In this document: positions 11,374-19,900 of the stretch, piece after piece
How the letters are laid out: each line of letters begins with the position of its first letter
Numbering within the stretch: position 1 is the stretch's first letter
Source of the DNA: Paenibacillus pinihumi DSM 23905 = JCM 16419
Lineage (GTDB): Bacteria; Bacillota; Bacilli; Paenibacillales; Paenibacillaceae
Reading direction: 5' to 3'
DNA length: 64,000 nt
Assembly: GCF_000422505.1 (NCBI RefSeq)
Contig: NZ_KE383864.1
Location: forward strand, 292,381-356,380
The notes under the pieces: generated by a model
Told to the model about the DNA's origin: nothing
The model's input: the letters and a program-made list of their open reading frames with translations, nothing else
Database searches by the model: none
Made by a program: the position numbers and the translations under genes

Positions 11374-11402
11374 ATTATAGAACACATGTTCCTAATTGTA
11401 AA
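11374..11402 (-). promoter_or_regulatory. Sigma-A promoter with LexA-type (SOS) box in the spacer
   Basis: On the minus strand TTTACA (11402-11397) and TATAAT (11379-11374) are separated by exactly 17 bp. The palindrome GAACATGTGTTC (11391-11380) fills the spacer next to the -10. This matches the GAAC-RNRY-GTTC core of the Bacillus LexA/DinR box; only the outermost C/G pair differs. The first downstream gene is the SGNH hydrolase at 11171, followed by the ABC genes, parE and parC. The leader contains a hairpin around GCAGC-AA-GCTGC. Promoter activity and LexA control are predictions. Confidence 0.65.
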
Positions 11403-11484
11403 CATTCCGGCAATTCATAACTATGTAATACTTTGCTTACACTCATAAGGATAAGCGAGTATCTGCCAGGATACATGACGAAAC

Positions 11485-11541
11485 AAAAAGACGGACAAAT
11501 CGGCTGCCCTGAAAATCCAGCAGGAGCCCTTTGTCCAGTCT
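11485..11541 (-). terminator. Rho-independent terminator of purT
   Basis: On the minus strand AGAC-T-GGACAAA pairs with TTTGTCC-GTCT around an inner stem, and TTTTTG follows. It lies 28 bp after the purT stop codon. Confidence 0.8.
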
Positions 11542-11568
11542 TAGAAAAATTATTGCAATGTATCCGAT

Positions 11569-12741
11569 TTATTCAATAGAAAGCAGTCCTGCCGCCTGTC
11601 TCGCAGTCTCTCTGGCCTGTTCCACATCTTCAGCCGTGCTGAGCGCAACGGCCATCCGCCGTCCCGGCTTTGTAACCGGCTTGCCGAACAACCGAACTTG
11701 GGTATTAGGCATAGCCAACGCCTGTTCCACACCGCAAATCCGGAAATCGGATTGCTCGCAATCCGCCTTCAGCGTGCTGCTCGCTCCCGGTGTCAACAGC
11801 CTTACTCCCGGGACCGGGAAGCCCAGAATAGCGCGCACATGAAGCGCAAACTCGGATAAATCCTGGGTTGCCATCGTTACCATGCCTGTATCATGCGGAC
11901 GAGGCGAAACCTCGCTGAACAGTACGCCATCCCGGGTAAGGAACAGCTCCACCCCGTAAATGCCGTACCCGCCCAGCGCTTCGGTTACTTTCGCAGCGAT
12001 TTGGTGAGCCTGCTGCAAATCAGTCTCGTTCACAAAATGAGGCTGCCAGGACTCCACATAATCCCCATCCTTCTGAATGTGGCCGATAGGCGCACAGAAG
12101 GTCGTGCCGGAGACGGAACGGACCGTGAGCAGCGTAATTTCCGAATCAAAACGGACAAAGCCCTCCACAATAATCTTTTGCTTCTTGGCTCTTCCGCCTT
12201 CCATCGCCATATTCCAGCAGCCTTCGAGCTCCGCCTCACTGCGGCAGACGCTTTGCCCTTTACCCGAGGAGCTCATAATCGGCTTGATTACACAAGGAAA
12301 ACCAAGCTCCGCGGCCGCTGCCCGCAATTCATCCAGCGACTCGGCAAACCGGTATGGCGCAGTTGGAAGCTCAAGCTCCTCCGCAGCGAGCCTGCGGATT
12401 CCTTCACGGTCCATCGTCAGTCTGGCCGCCTTCGCAGTCGGCACAACATGATAGCCCTCCTGCTCCAGTTCGACGAGCATATCTGTCGCAATCGCCTCAA
12501 TCTCAGGCACGATATAATTTGGACGTTCCCGCTCAATTATGCCGCGCAATGCTTGTCCGTCCAGCATGTCGATACAGTAGGAGCGATGCGCCACCTGCAT
12601 GGCAGGAGCATGCTCGTAACGGTCAACGGCGATCGTTTCCACGCCCAGGCGCTGCGCCTCCAGAATGACTTCCTTGCCAAGCTCTCCGGAGCCGAGCAGC
12701 AGCATTTTTACAGCATGAGAAGACAAAGGTGAACCAAACAT
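11569..12741 (-). CDS. purT: Formate-dependent phosphoribosylglycinamide formyltransferase
   Basis: PurT formylates glycinamide ribonucleotide with formate and ATP, replacing the folate-dependent PurN step of purine synthesis. The protein shows the N-terminal PreATP-grasp motif ([12 protein letters not shown]) and the purine-binding segment [16 protein letters not shown], followed by an ATP-grasp domain with SSSGKGQSV and the metal-site segment [16 protein letters not shown] chose the ATG at 12741, with AGGAGG 10 nt upstream, which gives 390 residues, close to the usual 393. The longer open frame extends into the leader. It stands alone between terminators and is not in a pur operon. Confidence 0.93.
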   Translation of the reverse strand: MFGSPLSSHAVKMLLLGSGELGKEVILEAQRLGVETIAVDRYEHAPAMQVAHRSYCIDMLDGQALRGIIERERPNYIVPEIEAIATDMLVELEQEGYHVVPTAKAARLTMDREGIRRLAAEELELPTAPYRFAESLDELRAAAAELGFPCVIKPIMSSSGKGQSVCRSEAELEGCWNMAMEGGRAKKQKIIVEGFVRFDSEITLLTVRSVSGTTFCAPIGHIQKDGDYVESWQPHFVNETDLQQAHQIAAKVTEALGGYGIYGVELFLTRDGVLFSEVSPRPHDTGMVTMATQDLSEFALHVRAILGFPVPGVRLLTPGASSTLKADCEQSDFRICGVEQALAMPNTQVRLFGKPVTKPGRRMAVALSTAEDVEQARETARQAAGLLSIE

Positions 12742-12807
12742 AAAGAAAAAACCTCCTGGAAGCGGATGTCTCCCGGCAACATGCCGAAAGTACGATCTTT
12801 TTCTTCC

Positions 12808-12837
12808 ATTGTGGAGGTTTTTCACAGCTAAAGTCAA
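12808..12837 (-). promoter_or_regulatory. Candidate sigma-A promoter of purT
   Basis: On the minus strand TTGACT (12837-12832) and CACAAT (12813-12808) are 18 bp apart, about 67 bp upstream of the purT start. I see no PurR box or purine riboswitch in the leader. Confidence 0.45.
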
Positions 12838-12886
12838 GCTAAATTAGCGGACATTTGATCCTTTGCTTCAGCCTGCCATCCCCCGC

Positions 12887-14716
12887 CTATGCAGACAGGA
12901 AACGGTATTGTGCCTCAATCAGGCCGTGGTAGATTCCTTTTTGACGAATCAGCTCGTCGTGATTGCCTTCTTCCATGACGACGCCATGGTCAAGGACAAT
13001 GATTTTGTCCGCATGACGGATTGTCGACAGACGGTGGGCGATAATGAAGGAGGTGCGTCCAAACAGCAATGTTTTCAGCGCTTCCTGAATTTTCAGCTCC
13101 GTCTCGGTATCGATGCTTGCCGTCGCTTCATCCAGAATGAGCACTCTCGGATCTGCCAGCAGCGCGCGTGCAAAAGACAGCAGCTGACGTTCGCCCATAG
13201 ACAGGACATTGCCCCGCTCCTCAACCTGGGTATCATAGCCATCAGGCAGCGTCATAATAAACTCATGCGCATTGACCGCCTGTGCGGCCAGCTCCACCTC
13301 TTCGTCGGTGGCATCCAGTCTGCCGTAGCGGATATTATCCCGGATGGAACCGGAAAAAATGAACGTATCCTGAAGTACAATACTCACCTGGGAACGCAGA
13401 CTCTCCAGTGTGACATCCCGGATGTCCTGGCCGTCGATCAGCACGCGCCCTTGCACCGGATCATAGAAACGGCAGAGCAGATTGATAATTGTACTTTTAC
13501 CCGATCCGGTATGTCCTACGAGGGCAATAGATTGCCCGGCTTTCGCTTCGAGATTAATATTTTTCAGTGCCGGACGGCCAGCCTCGTATTCGAAAATAAT
13601 ATTCTCGAATTTGACATGTCCTTCAATCTCTCTGAGTTTCTTCGGCTCCTGCAATTCCGGCACGCTGGGCTTCTCATCAATAAATTCGAAGATACGCTCG
13701 GAGGATGCCATCGCAATCAGCAATTGGGAATACATCTGTCCAAGACGGTTGATCGGGTCCCAGAAGTTGCCGATATAGTTGGCGAAACCAACCAGTACAC
13801 CGACTGTAATGACACTCGTCTGGATCAGGTGGGAACCGTACCAGAACAAGATAAGTGTACCGATAGCCGAAGTGATCTCGATTACCGGGCCGAAGGTCTG
13901 GTTAAGCGCCGAAGCTTTGTGCCAAGCCTTCATATTGACCGTGTTCATATGATCAAAGTAATGGATGTTGTTCTTTTCCTGCACATAAGCTTGCGTTACC
14001 TTGATTCCTTGAATGCTCTCGTTCAAATGCGCATTAATGCGCGACTGCTTCGTCCGCACGTCCTGCCAGGCAAAGCGGATCCGCTTGCGCAGACTGGTAG
14101 ACACAATAATCATCAGCGGCACGGTAATCATAACTGCGGCCCCAAGCTGGAAGTTCCAGAGGAGCAAAATGACCACGATTCCGACGAGTTGGACACAGTC
14201 CATCATCAGGTTCACAACCCCGTTGGTAAACAGGTCCTGCAGCGCATTAATATCATTCGTAATCCGCACCAGCACCGATCCGGCCGGACGCTTGTCGAAG
14301 AACCGGAAGGACAGCTTCTGGATATGGCTGAACAAATCATGTCGCAAGTCGTAAATGATGCGCTGCCCGATAATATTTGTATACCGGATGCGAAGCGTAT
14401 TCGCACCCCATTGAATAATATATAAGCCCAGCATAATTGCCGCATACGTATAAAGCAGTGTCAGGCTCGGACTGCCTTCCTTAGGCCAAATCGCTTCGTC
14501 AATCGCCAAAATGACCAGGGCAGGTATAGCCAGCCGTGTGGCTGTGCCCAGTATCATCATCGTAATAATAATCGGCAAAAGCTGCTTTCGGTAAGGCTTC
14601 ATATAGTGAAATAGGCGGCCGAGCTGCGCCCAGTTAAAGGGCTTTTCAATTACCTGGTCATCCTCGTATACAAAGCGTTCCCGCTTGTTTGAGGCTTTGC
14701 TCTGCTGCGTGCTCAA
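12887..14716 (-). CDS. Heterodimeric ABC exporter, subunit with catalytic Glu (second half)
   Basis: The 609-residue type IV ABC exporter half-transporter has a cytoplasmic N-terminal extension of about 35 residues, six membrane helices (about 45-330) and a nucleotide-binding domain. The domain has Walker A GHTGSGKST, Walker B LILDEATASID with the catalytic Glu, and a non-canonical signature LSMGERQ. It overlaps the partner gene by 4 bp (ATGA). The partner has the opposite defects, so the two should form an asymmetric dimer like BmrC/BmrD or TM287/288. Such pairs usually export drugs or lipids; the substrate is unknown. Its closest relatives may be the YfiB/YfiC pair, but I am not sure. Confidence 0.88.
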   Translation of the reverse strand: MSTQQSKASNKRERFVYEDDQVIEKPFNWAQLGRLFHYMKPYRKQLLPIIITMMILGTATRLAIPALVILAIDEAIWPKEGSPSLTLLYTYAAIMLGLYIIQWGANTLRIRYTNIIGQRIIYDLRHDLFSHIQKLSFRFFDKRPAGSVLVRITNDINALQDLFTNGVVNLMMDCVQLVGIVVILLLWNFQLGAAVMITVPLMIIVSTSLRKRIRFAWQDVRTKQSRINAHLNESIQGIKVTQAYVQEKNNIHYFDHMNTVNMKAWHKASALNQTFGPVIEITSAIGTLILFWYGSHLIQTSVITVGVLVGFANYIGNFWDPINRLGQMYSQLLIAMASSERIFEFIDEKPSVPELQEPKKLREIEGHVKFENIIFEYEAGRPALKNINLEAKAGQSIALVGHTGSGKSTIINLLCRFYDPVQGRVLIDGQDIRDVTLESLRSQVSIVLQDTFIFSGSIRDNIRYGRLDATDEEVELAAQAVNAHEFIMTLPDGYDTQVEERGNVLSMGERQLLSFARALLADPRVLILDEATASIDTETELKIQEALKTLLFGRTSFIIAHRLSTIRHADKIIVLDHGVVMEEGNHDELIRQKGIYHGLIEAQYRFLSA

Positions 14717-16497
14717 TGGGCGACCCTTCTTTCTTTGCCGTTCCCGTCAGAAGAATTGGACTGCACAGGACGATCGGCGTATTGAATATTATAAGTATCC
14801 TGATAATGGCCCGGTACTGCGATCAGTTCTTCATGTGTACCCCGCTGGATCACTTCCCCGTTGTCCAGCACAATAATTTCATCTGCATGGCGAAGTGAGG
14901 AAATCCGGTGCGCAACGATAAAGGTCGTCCTGCCTGCCATCAATTCGCGGAATCCGGCCTGAATCTCATGCTCAGTCTCCATATCCACCGCGCTTGTCGC
15001 ATCGTCAAGGAAGAGAATGCGCGGATTTTTTATCAAAGCTCTGGCGATCGCAATCCGCTGCTTCTGTCCGCCCGATAGGCCAAGGCCGCGCTCTCCGACT
15101 ACAGTGTCATAGCCAAGCGGCAGTTCCATAATAAAATCATGCGCCTTGGCGAGCTGGCATGCCCGGATAATTTCGTCCATTGTCACCTCATTGATCCCGT
15201 AGGCAATGTTGTCGCGGATCGAGGCCGAGAACAGGAAAGTCTCCTGAAATACCGTTGCTATCTGGCTGCGCAGGCTGGCAATGTCCAGCTTGCGGATATC
15301 ATGGCTATCGAGCGTGATCTGGCCATCCTGAATGTTGTAAGCCCGCATCAGGAGCTGGCTGACTGTCGATTTGCCCGAACCCGTCCCTCCAAGAAGGCCG
15401 ATTACTTTGCCCGGAGGCGCGTCGATCGTCAGATTTTTAAGAGCCGGCTGCTTCCCCTCATAACTGAAGGTCACGTTTTCAAAACGCACATGCCCCTTCA
15501 CCTTTTCATCATCAAGCGTAATCGCACGCTCGTCGTTTTTGACATGTACATACTGGTTGAACAGCTCCAGTACACGCTCTCCAGATGCTTTGGACTGCGT
15601 GTAGTTGTTGATATGGAAGCCAAGCCCCCACATTGGAGATACGATATACCAGATCAAGCTGAAAAAGGCGACAAGCTCTCCAAGCTGCAACTGCTTGTTA
15701 ATGACGAGTGTTCCGCCCGCAACCAGGAGAATGACGATACAGAGGCTTGCCAGCAGTTCCATGACCGGAAAGTAGTTGCCCCATATTTTTGCCGCGCGGA
15801 TCTGATTCTCTTTGTATTCCTCGCTCCGTGCGGAAAATTTGCTTACTTCATGCGGCTCTCTTGCGAACGATTTGACCGTTCTCACACCTGTAATATTCTC
15901 TTGAACAGCAGTTGTCAGATGGCTCATCGCCAGCCGCATTTCCTGGAAGGCAGGATGGATTTTCTTCTCAAACCGGAGTGCCGTAAAAGCAAGCAGCGGC
16001 ATGGTTACAAATGTAAGCAGCGTGAGCTGCCAGTTGATGTAAATCATCATAGCGGCACCAAACACAACCATCAGAATCATGTTCAGAATCTGTGCAAAAC
16101 CAAAGCCGACAAAGTTGCGGATTGCCTCCAGATCTGCCGTCAAACGGGACATCAGGTCGCCGGTTTTGGCCTTGTCGTAATACTGGAAGGATAAATACTG
16201 CAGCTTCTTGTAGCTCTCGTTGCGCAGCCTGTAAGCGACGCGGTTGCCGAGACGTCCCCCGAAGAGACCATGTACATACTGAAATGAGCCTTTCAAAATG
16301 ACAACGCCTACAACTGTCAAGGCAATTGTCGGAACCAGACCAAATTGACCTCCCAAAATTGCATCATCAATGAGTGTTTTCAGCATGACCGGATAGACCA
16401 GCCCCAGCGCAGTCGCGATTATGAGGCTGACAATGGATGCCACCAGAAGCCTTCGTTCTGGCCAATAATAGTCTTTTAACTGCTTAAAGACGTCCAA
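14713..16497 (-). CDS. Heterodimeric ABC exporter, subunit with degenerate Walker B (first half)
   Basis: The 594-residue half-transporter has six membrane helices in the first 310 residues and a nucleotide-binding domain. Walker A is GGTGSGKST and the signature is the canonical LSGGQKQR, but Walker B reads ILFLDDATSAVD, with Asp replacing the catalytic Glu. The start is a TTG at 16497 with GGGGAGAGAG upstream. Paired with the downstream subunit, one ATP site (its LSGGQ plus the partner's Glu) is competent and the other (its Asp plus the partner's LSMGE) is degenerate. A 35-codon frame ends 20 bp before this start and may be a regulatory leader peptide. Confidence 0.88.
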   Translation of the reverse strand: MDVFKQLKDYYWPERRLLVASIVSLIIATALGLVYPVMLKTLIDDAILGGQFGLVPTIALTVVGVVILKGSFQYVHGLFGGRLGNRVAYRLRNESYKKLQYLSFQYYDKAKTGDLMSRLTADLEAIRNFVGFGFAQILNMILMVVFGAAMMIYINWQLTLLTFVTMPLLAFTALRFEKKIHPAFQEMRLAMSHLTTAVQENITGVRTVKSFAREPHEVSKFSARSEEYKENQIRAAKIWGNYFPVMELLASLCIVILLVAGGTLVINKQLQLGELVAFFSLIWYIVSPMWGLGFHINNYTQSKASGERVLELFNQYVHVKNDERAITLDDEKVKGHVRFENVTFSYEGKQPALKNLTIDAPPGKVIGLLGGTGSGKSTVSQLLMRAYNIQDGQITLDSHDIRKLDIASLRSQIATVFQETFLFSASIRDNIAYGINEVTMDEIIRACQLAKAHDFIMELPLGYDTVVGERGLGLSGGQKQRIAIARALIKNPRILFLDDATSAVDMETEHEIQAGFRELMAGRTTFIVAHRISSLRHADEIIVLDNGEVIQRGTHEELIAVPGHYQDTYNIQYADRPVQSNSSDGNGKERRVAH

Positions 16498-16517
16498 TGA
16501 ACTCTCTCCCCGTTACA

Positions 16518-16625
16518 TTATTTTAGACATGAATGAATCTTAACAGCATCCTCCAAAGACAGCAAACACCTGATCTGACCATATTTGTGATTAAGACACG
16601 ATTTGTTCACAAATACCAGATTCAT
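16518..16625 (-). CDS. Candidate 35-aa leader peptide of the ABC exporter
   Basis: A short frame opens with ATG at 16625 (GGAAG 11 nt upstream) and stops at TAA (16520-16518), 20 bp before the ABC start. The peptide begins MNLVFVNKSC and ends KIHSCLK. It runs through an inverted repeat that can form two exclusive hairpins. In Bacillus subtilis the heterodimeric exporter BmrCD is controlled by attenuation through a leader peptide (BmrB). The analogy rests on layout only, and no sequence similarity is claimed. Confidence 0.35.
   Translation of the reverse strand: MNLVFVNKSCLNHKYGQIRCLLSLEDAVKIHSCLK
16582..16615 (-). promoter_or_regulatory. Mutually exclusive hairpins in the ABC exporter leader
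   Basis: In the minus-strand RNA TATTTGTGA (16615-16607) pairs perfectly with TCACAAATA (16590-16582) across 16 nt. The same first arm can instead fold locally as ATTTGT-GA-ACAAAT. The two folds cannot coexist. This is the kind of switch used in attenuation, and it lies within the candidate leader peptide frame. An operator role for the repeat is the alternative. Confidence 0.4.
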
Positions 16626-16645
16626 GGCGGGGTATTCTTCCGAAT

Positions 16646-16674
16646 ATTCCAAATTGGTATGTAATATGTGCCAA
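16646..16674 (-). promoter_or_regulatory. Candidate promoter of the ABC exporter operon
   Basis: On the minus strand TTGGCA (16674-16669) and TGGAAT (16651-16646) are 17 bp apart. Transcription would begin about 15 nt before the candidate leader peptide start. The -10 matches only 4 of 6 bases. Confidence 0.35.
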
Positions 16675-16719
16675 ATGCTCCGTTTTTGATAAAAATGCTT
16701 AATGGGCTCAGATGCAAAC

Positions 16720-16747
16720 GGCTGCCGCTGTTCTGAACAGCGCAGCC
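16720..16747. repeat. GC-rich stem-loop in the dynA/ABC intergenic region
   Basis: GGCTGC and GCAGCC flank GCTGTT-CTG-AACAGC, with one bulged C. This 12-bp stem lies in an otherwise AT-rich 450-bp intergenic stretch. No T-run follows on either strand, so it is not a standard terminator. The rest of the stretch shows no gene apart from the short leader frame near its left end. Confidence 0.5.
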
Positions 16748-16887
16748 CAAGTTTCGCGTATAAATATAAACGAAGCCACTCACATAAAATGGATAACGGC
16801 TGAAATTCCAAATGAACGGGCTGTACCCGCTTCGCTCTAGTAAAAATATATTCCGCACAAAAGTACAATCCCCTAATGCTGGAGACG

Positions 16888-16928
16888 AAAACAGCACCTC
16901 TGCCGCCGGGTGACGGACAGAGGTGCTG
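16888..16928 (-). terminator. Rho-independent terminator of dynA
   Basis: CAGCACCTCTG (16892-16902) and CAGAGGTGCTG (16918-16928) form a perfect 11-bp stem. TTTTCG follows on the minus strand, about 20 bp after the dynA stop. Confidence 0.75.
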
Positions 16929-16949
16929 CAAGTGCAGCAACGTTTTCGG

Positions 16950-19900
16950 TTACGCTTGTTTTTTGACTTCAAACAAATTCTGATAAAGCACCTTGAGTGC
17001 TGCAGGATCAATATTGGTGCTCAATGACGCCAGACGGCGGTTCTTGTGCACGCTGATCTCTTTGGCAAGCTGGTTTGAGGCGTCCACGAGCAGCTCCTGC
17101 CACAATACGCGGTAGCTCTCCAGCCATTCCTCGATCTTGTGATCCGTATAAGACTTCAGCGGCGCCTCTATGACACTCTCCAAATCTTTGCGCAGCAGCG
17201 CCTTTCCGTCCCCTTCAAAAAACTGTCTGGGATTTTTGAATCTGGAAGTCAACAGCTTCCGCTCCACACGGTCTGTCTGCCACAGTTCGCCAATCTCAAG
17301 CGTTGGAAGTTCAAGCGGCTCCAGAGGTGCAGGCGCAAAGCCAGCCAACCGTCCTGAAGCCTCGCCTGCTGCCGCATCGTAGGCTTGCACGGCAAGCTTC
17401 TTCATCGTCTTCTCCATCCGCAGCGAGGTCGCCAGCATTTCCTCTGACAGCTCGCTTTGCAGCAGGCGCTGCAGTTCCAGCCAGCAGGTCCAGAGCATCT
17501 TCTTCATATCCCGCCCGTCTTCCTGCAGCGCTGAAGGATTGAAGGCATGATTGTAATGATCGCCAAAACGGAAGCTTAATCGCTGCAGCACATAATGGAG
17601 CAGCTCCCTGAGCTCCTGGGCAAGCGGCTCAAACGGGGTATATCCTTGAAGCTGCTGCGACTGCCCAAGCGCCTCTGCAGCCTCCTGTTCCAGCCTAAGG
17701 CGCTCCGCCTGCCTGGATGCTTCATCCCCTTCAGCAGAAGCGAGCCAATCTGCAACAGCCTGTGTAGCTCGGCTGATATCCTGCTCAGCCGAGGCAACTG
17801 CCAGCTGCCCCAGCTCACCGGAGGTAAAGCTCAGGAATGATTGCTCAAAGGCGTCTATGCCTGATTGTCCCTGAAGCTGAACATCACCGGCCAGCTTGCC
17901 TTCCAGAGCCGCAAGGCTCGAAATCGGATACAGCCGCGGATTGCGGATGCCATGTTGAAGCAGGTTAGCCTCCACATGCGACAGCACACCCTCCAGCTCC
18001 TTATCATCTGCAGCCAGATCGGCCGCGTTGACGATGAAAAACATTTTATCCAGCTCAAACTGATCCTTCACCCGGCCAAGCTGCATCAAAAACTGGCGGT
18101 CAGCCTGGGAGAAGGCATGGTTGTAATAAGTGACAAATAAGATTGCATCCGCATTTTTAATATAATTAAAAGCGACTCCCGTATGACGCGCATTGACAGA
18201 ATCCGCGCCAGGCGTATCTACCAGTACAATGCCCTGCTCTGTAAGCGGACAATCGTAATACAGCTCAATTTCCTGTACAAAACAGGATTTTGATTCTTCC
18301 GCAACGTACTGTCTGTACATCTCCTCATCGACTTTGAGCTGGCTGCCAAGCAAGCTCTCCATATCCCCCCAGCCCTGCATGGCTGCCTTGAGGAAGCTGT
18401 AATGCGGTCTCCCGCCCGGATGGATATCGCCGGGTTTTAACGATTTGATCAAGCCAAGCAGTTCCGCAACAGGCGCATTCTCTGCTTCCTCTCCCAGAAG
18501 TGCCAGGGAATAACGGATATCGTCCAGCATCGCCTCGCGCGATTTTGTAACGATTTTGGCCGAACCATGCGGATAGTCGCTATCCGGCGGGACGATCCGG
18601 TTGATCGCCGCAGTCGTCGGATTCGGCGAAACCGGCAGGGCGCGCTGCCCGATGAGGGCATTCGCGAATGAGGACTTGCCCGCGCTGAACGCGCCGAACA
18701 GCGCAATCGTGAAGCGGCTTTGCGACAGGCGCGCTGCCTTACCGCGCATGGACGCCGCTGCTTGAGCCAGCGGCTCATGCGGCTCAAGCAGTCCCGCGGC
18801 GCGCTCCAGCATCGCCGCCGCCTGCCGTTGCGGCGCCAGCAGCGCAGCAGCGGCGCTGTCCCGGGCGGCGCGCTCCTCGCGCGACGCAGACGCAGCGGCG
18901 ACGATGCGCCGGGCAGCAGCCGGCTCGGACGATGCCTGCGGCGGCTGAGCATGAGCGGCGCCTTGCGGCGCTGCAACAGGCGCCGCCGGGCGCGGCAGCG
19001 CAGGCGGAGCCTGCTCCGGCGCCAGCAGCGGCTGCATGCGCTGCCGCTGCTTCCCGAGCGCGGCGTCCAGCTCCGCCAGCGCACCGAGTGCGTGCGCTTC
19101 GCCGCTCAGCGCAGCAATGCGCGCATGCGTCTGCGCCGAAACAGCATCGCCTGCCCCACGAGCGGCCTCAGCCAGCTCGTCAATGATGACGAGCGCCTGC
19201 TTGCGGTACAGCCCTTTCACGGCGGACGCCAGCTCCTTGCAGTAATTCATTGTGGATTCATTACTGAAGACAGCTCCCGGCTGAATTTGCGTCACCAGCA
19301 TTTCCGGAGTTACAAGGCCGTCAAACTGCGCTGAAAGCCGCTCCTCCAGCGATTCATCGCGCCAACCGAGCTGCTGGGCTTCCTTGCGGAGCAAGTCAGC
19401 CAAATGCCACTGAATGGAAGCTTCAACCTTGGATGCAAAATCGCTATGGAATTTGTCCAACCTGCTTTGCTGCTCGGCTGCTGTTTTGGCTCCGGCAAAT
19501 AAAAATCCGGTCTTGAAGCCCGGCTTGCGGCTCTCCAGGAAGGCATGTGCCAGATCCCGGGTCGCGGCCGGGGTGATGTTGGCATTGTCCAGCAGAGACT
19601 GAACCTCCAGCCGAAGCCGTGTCCTCAGCTTCTCAGGGGCTGCCTTGCTTTCCTGTACATGCTGCTCGAGCTGTGCAAGCTCTCCTCTGACAGCAGCTAG
19701 CTCATCCTCGCCTCCCGCCGTCTCAAGCAGACGCTCCCGCTCCTCTGCCTGGCCCGCCTCGAGCGTACGGATATGCTCCTCGGCGAGATGGCGTGCCGAT
19801 GCAGCGACACTGGCCTCATTAAGCGGCTGAGCCAGCGTCTCCAGCTCCTGGAGAATTGCAGTGAGCGCTTCCCATTGCTGATGGGGATGCTCGGGATGCC

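Noticed and set aside
16626-16940. N-terminal extension of the short leader frame upstream of the ABC exporter
   Set aside because: The open frame runs back into the dynA terminator region, without a ribosome-binding site or plausible protein composition; only its last 35 codons have a possible start signal.
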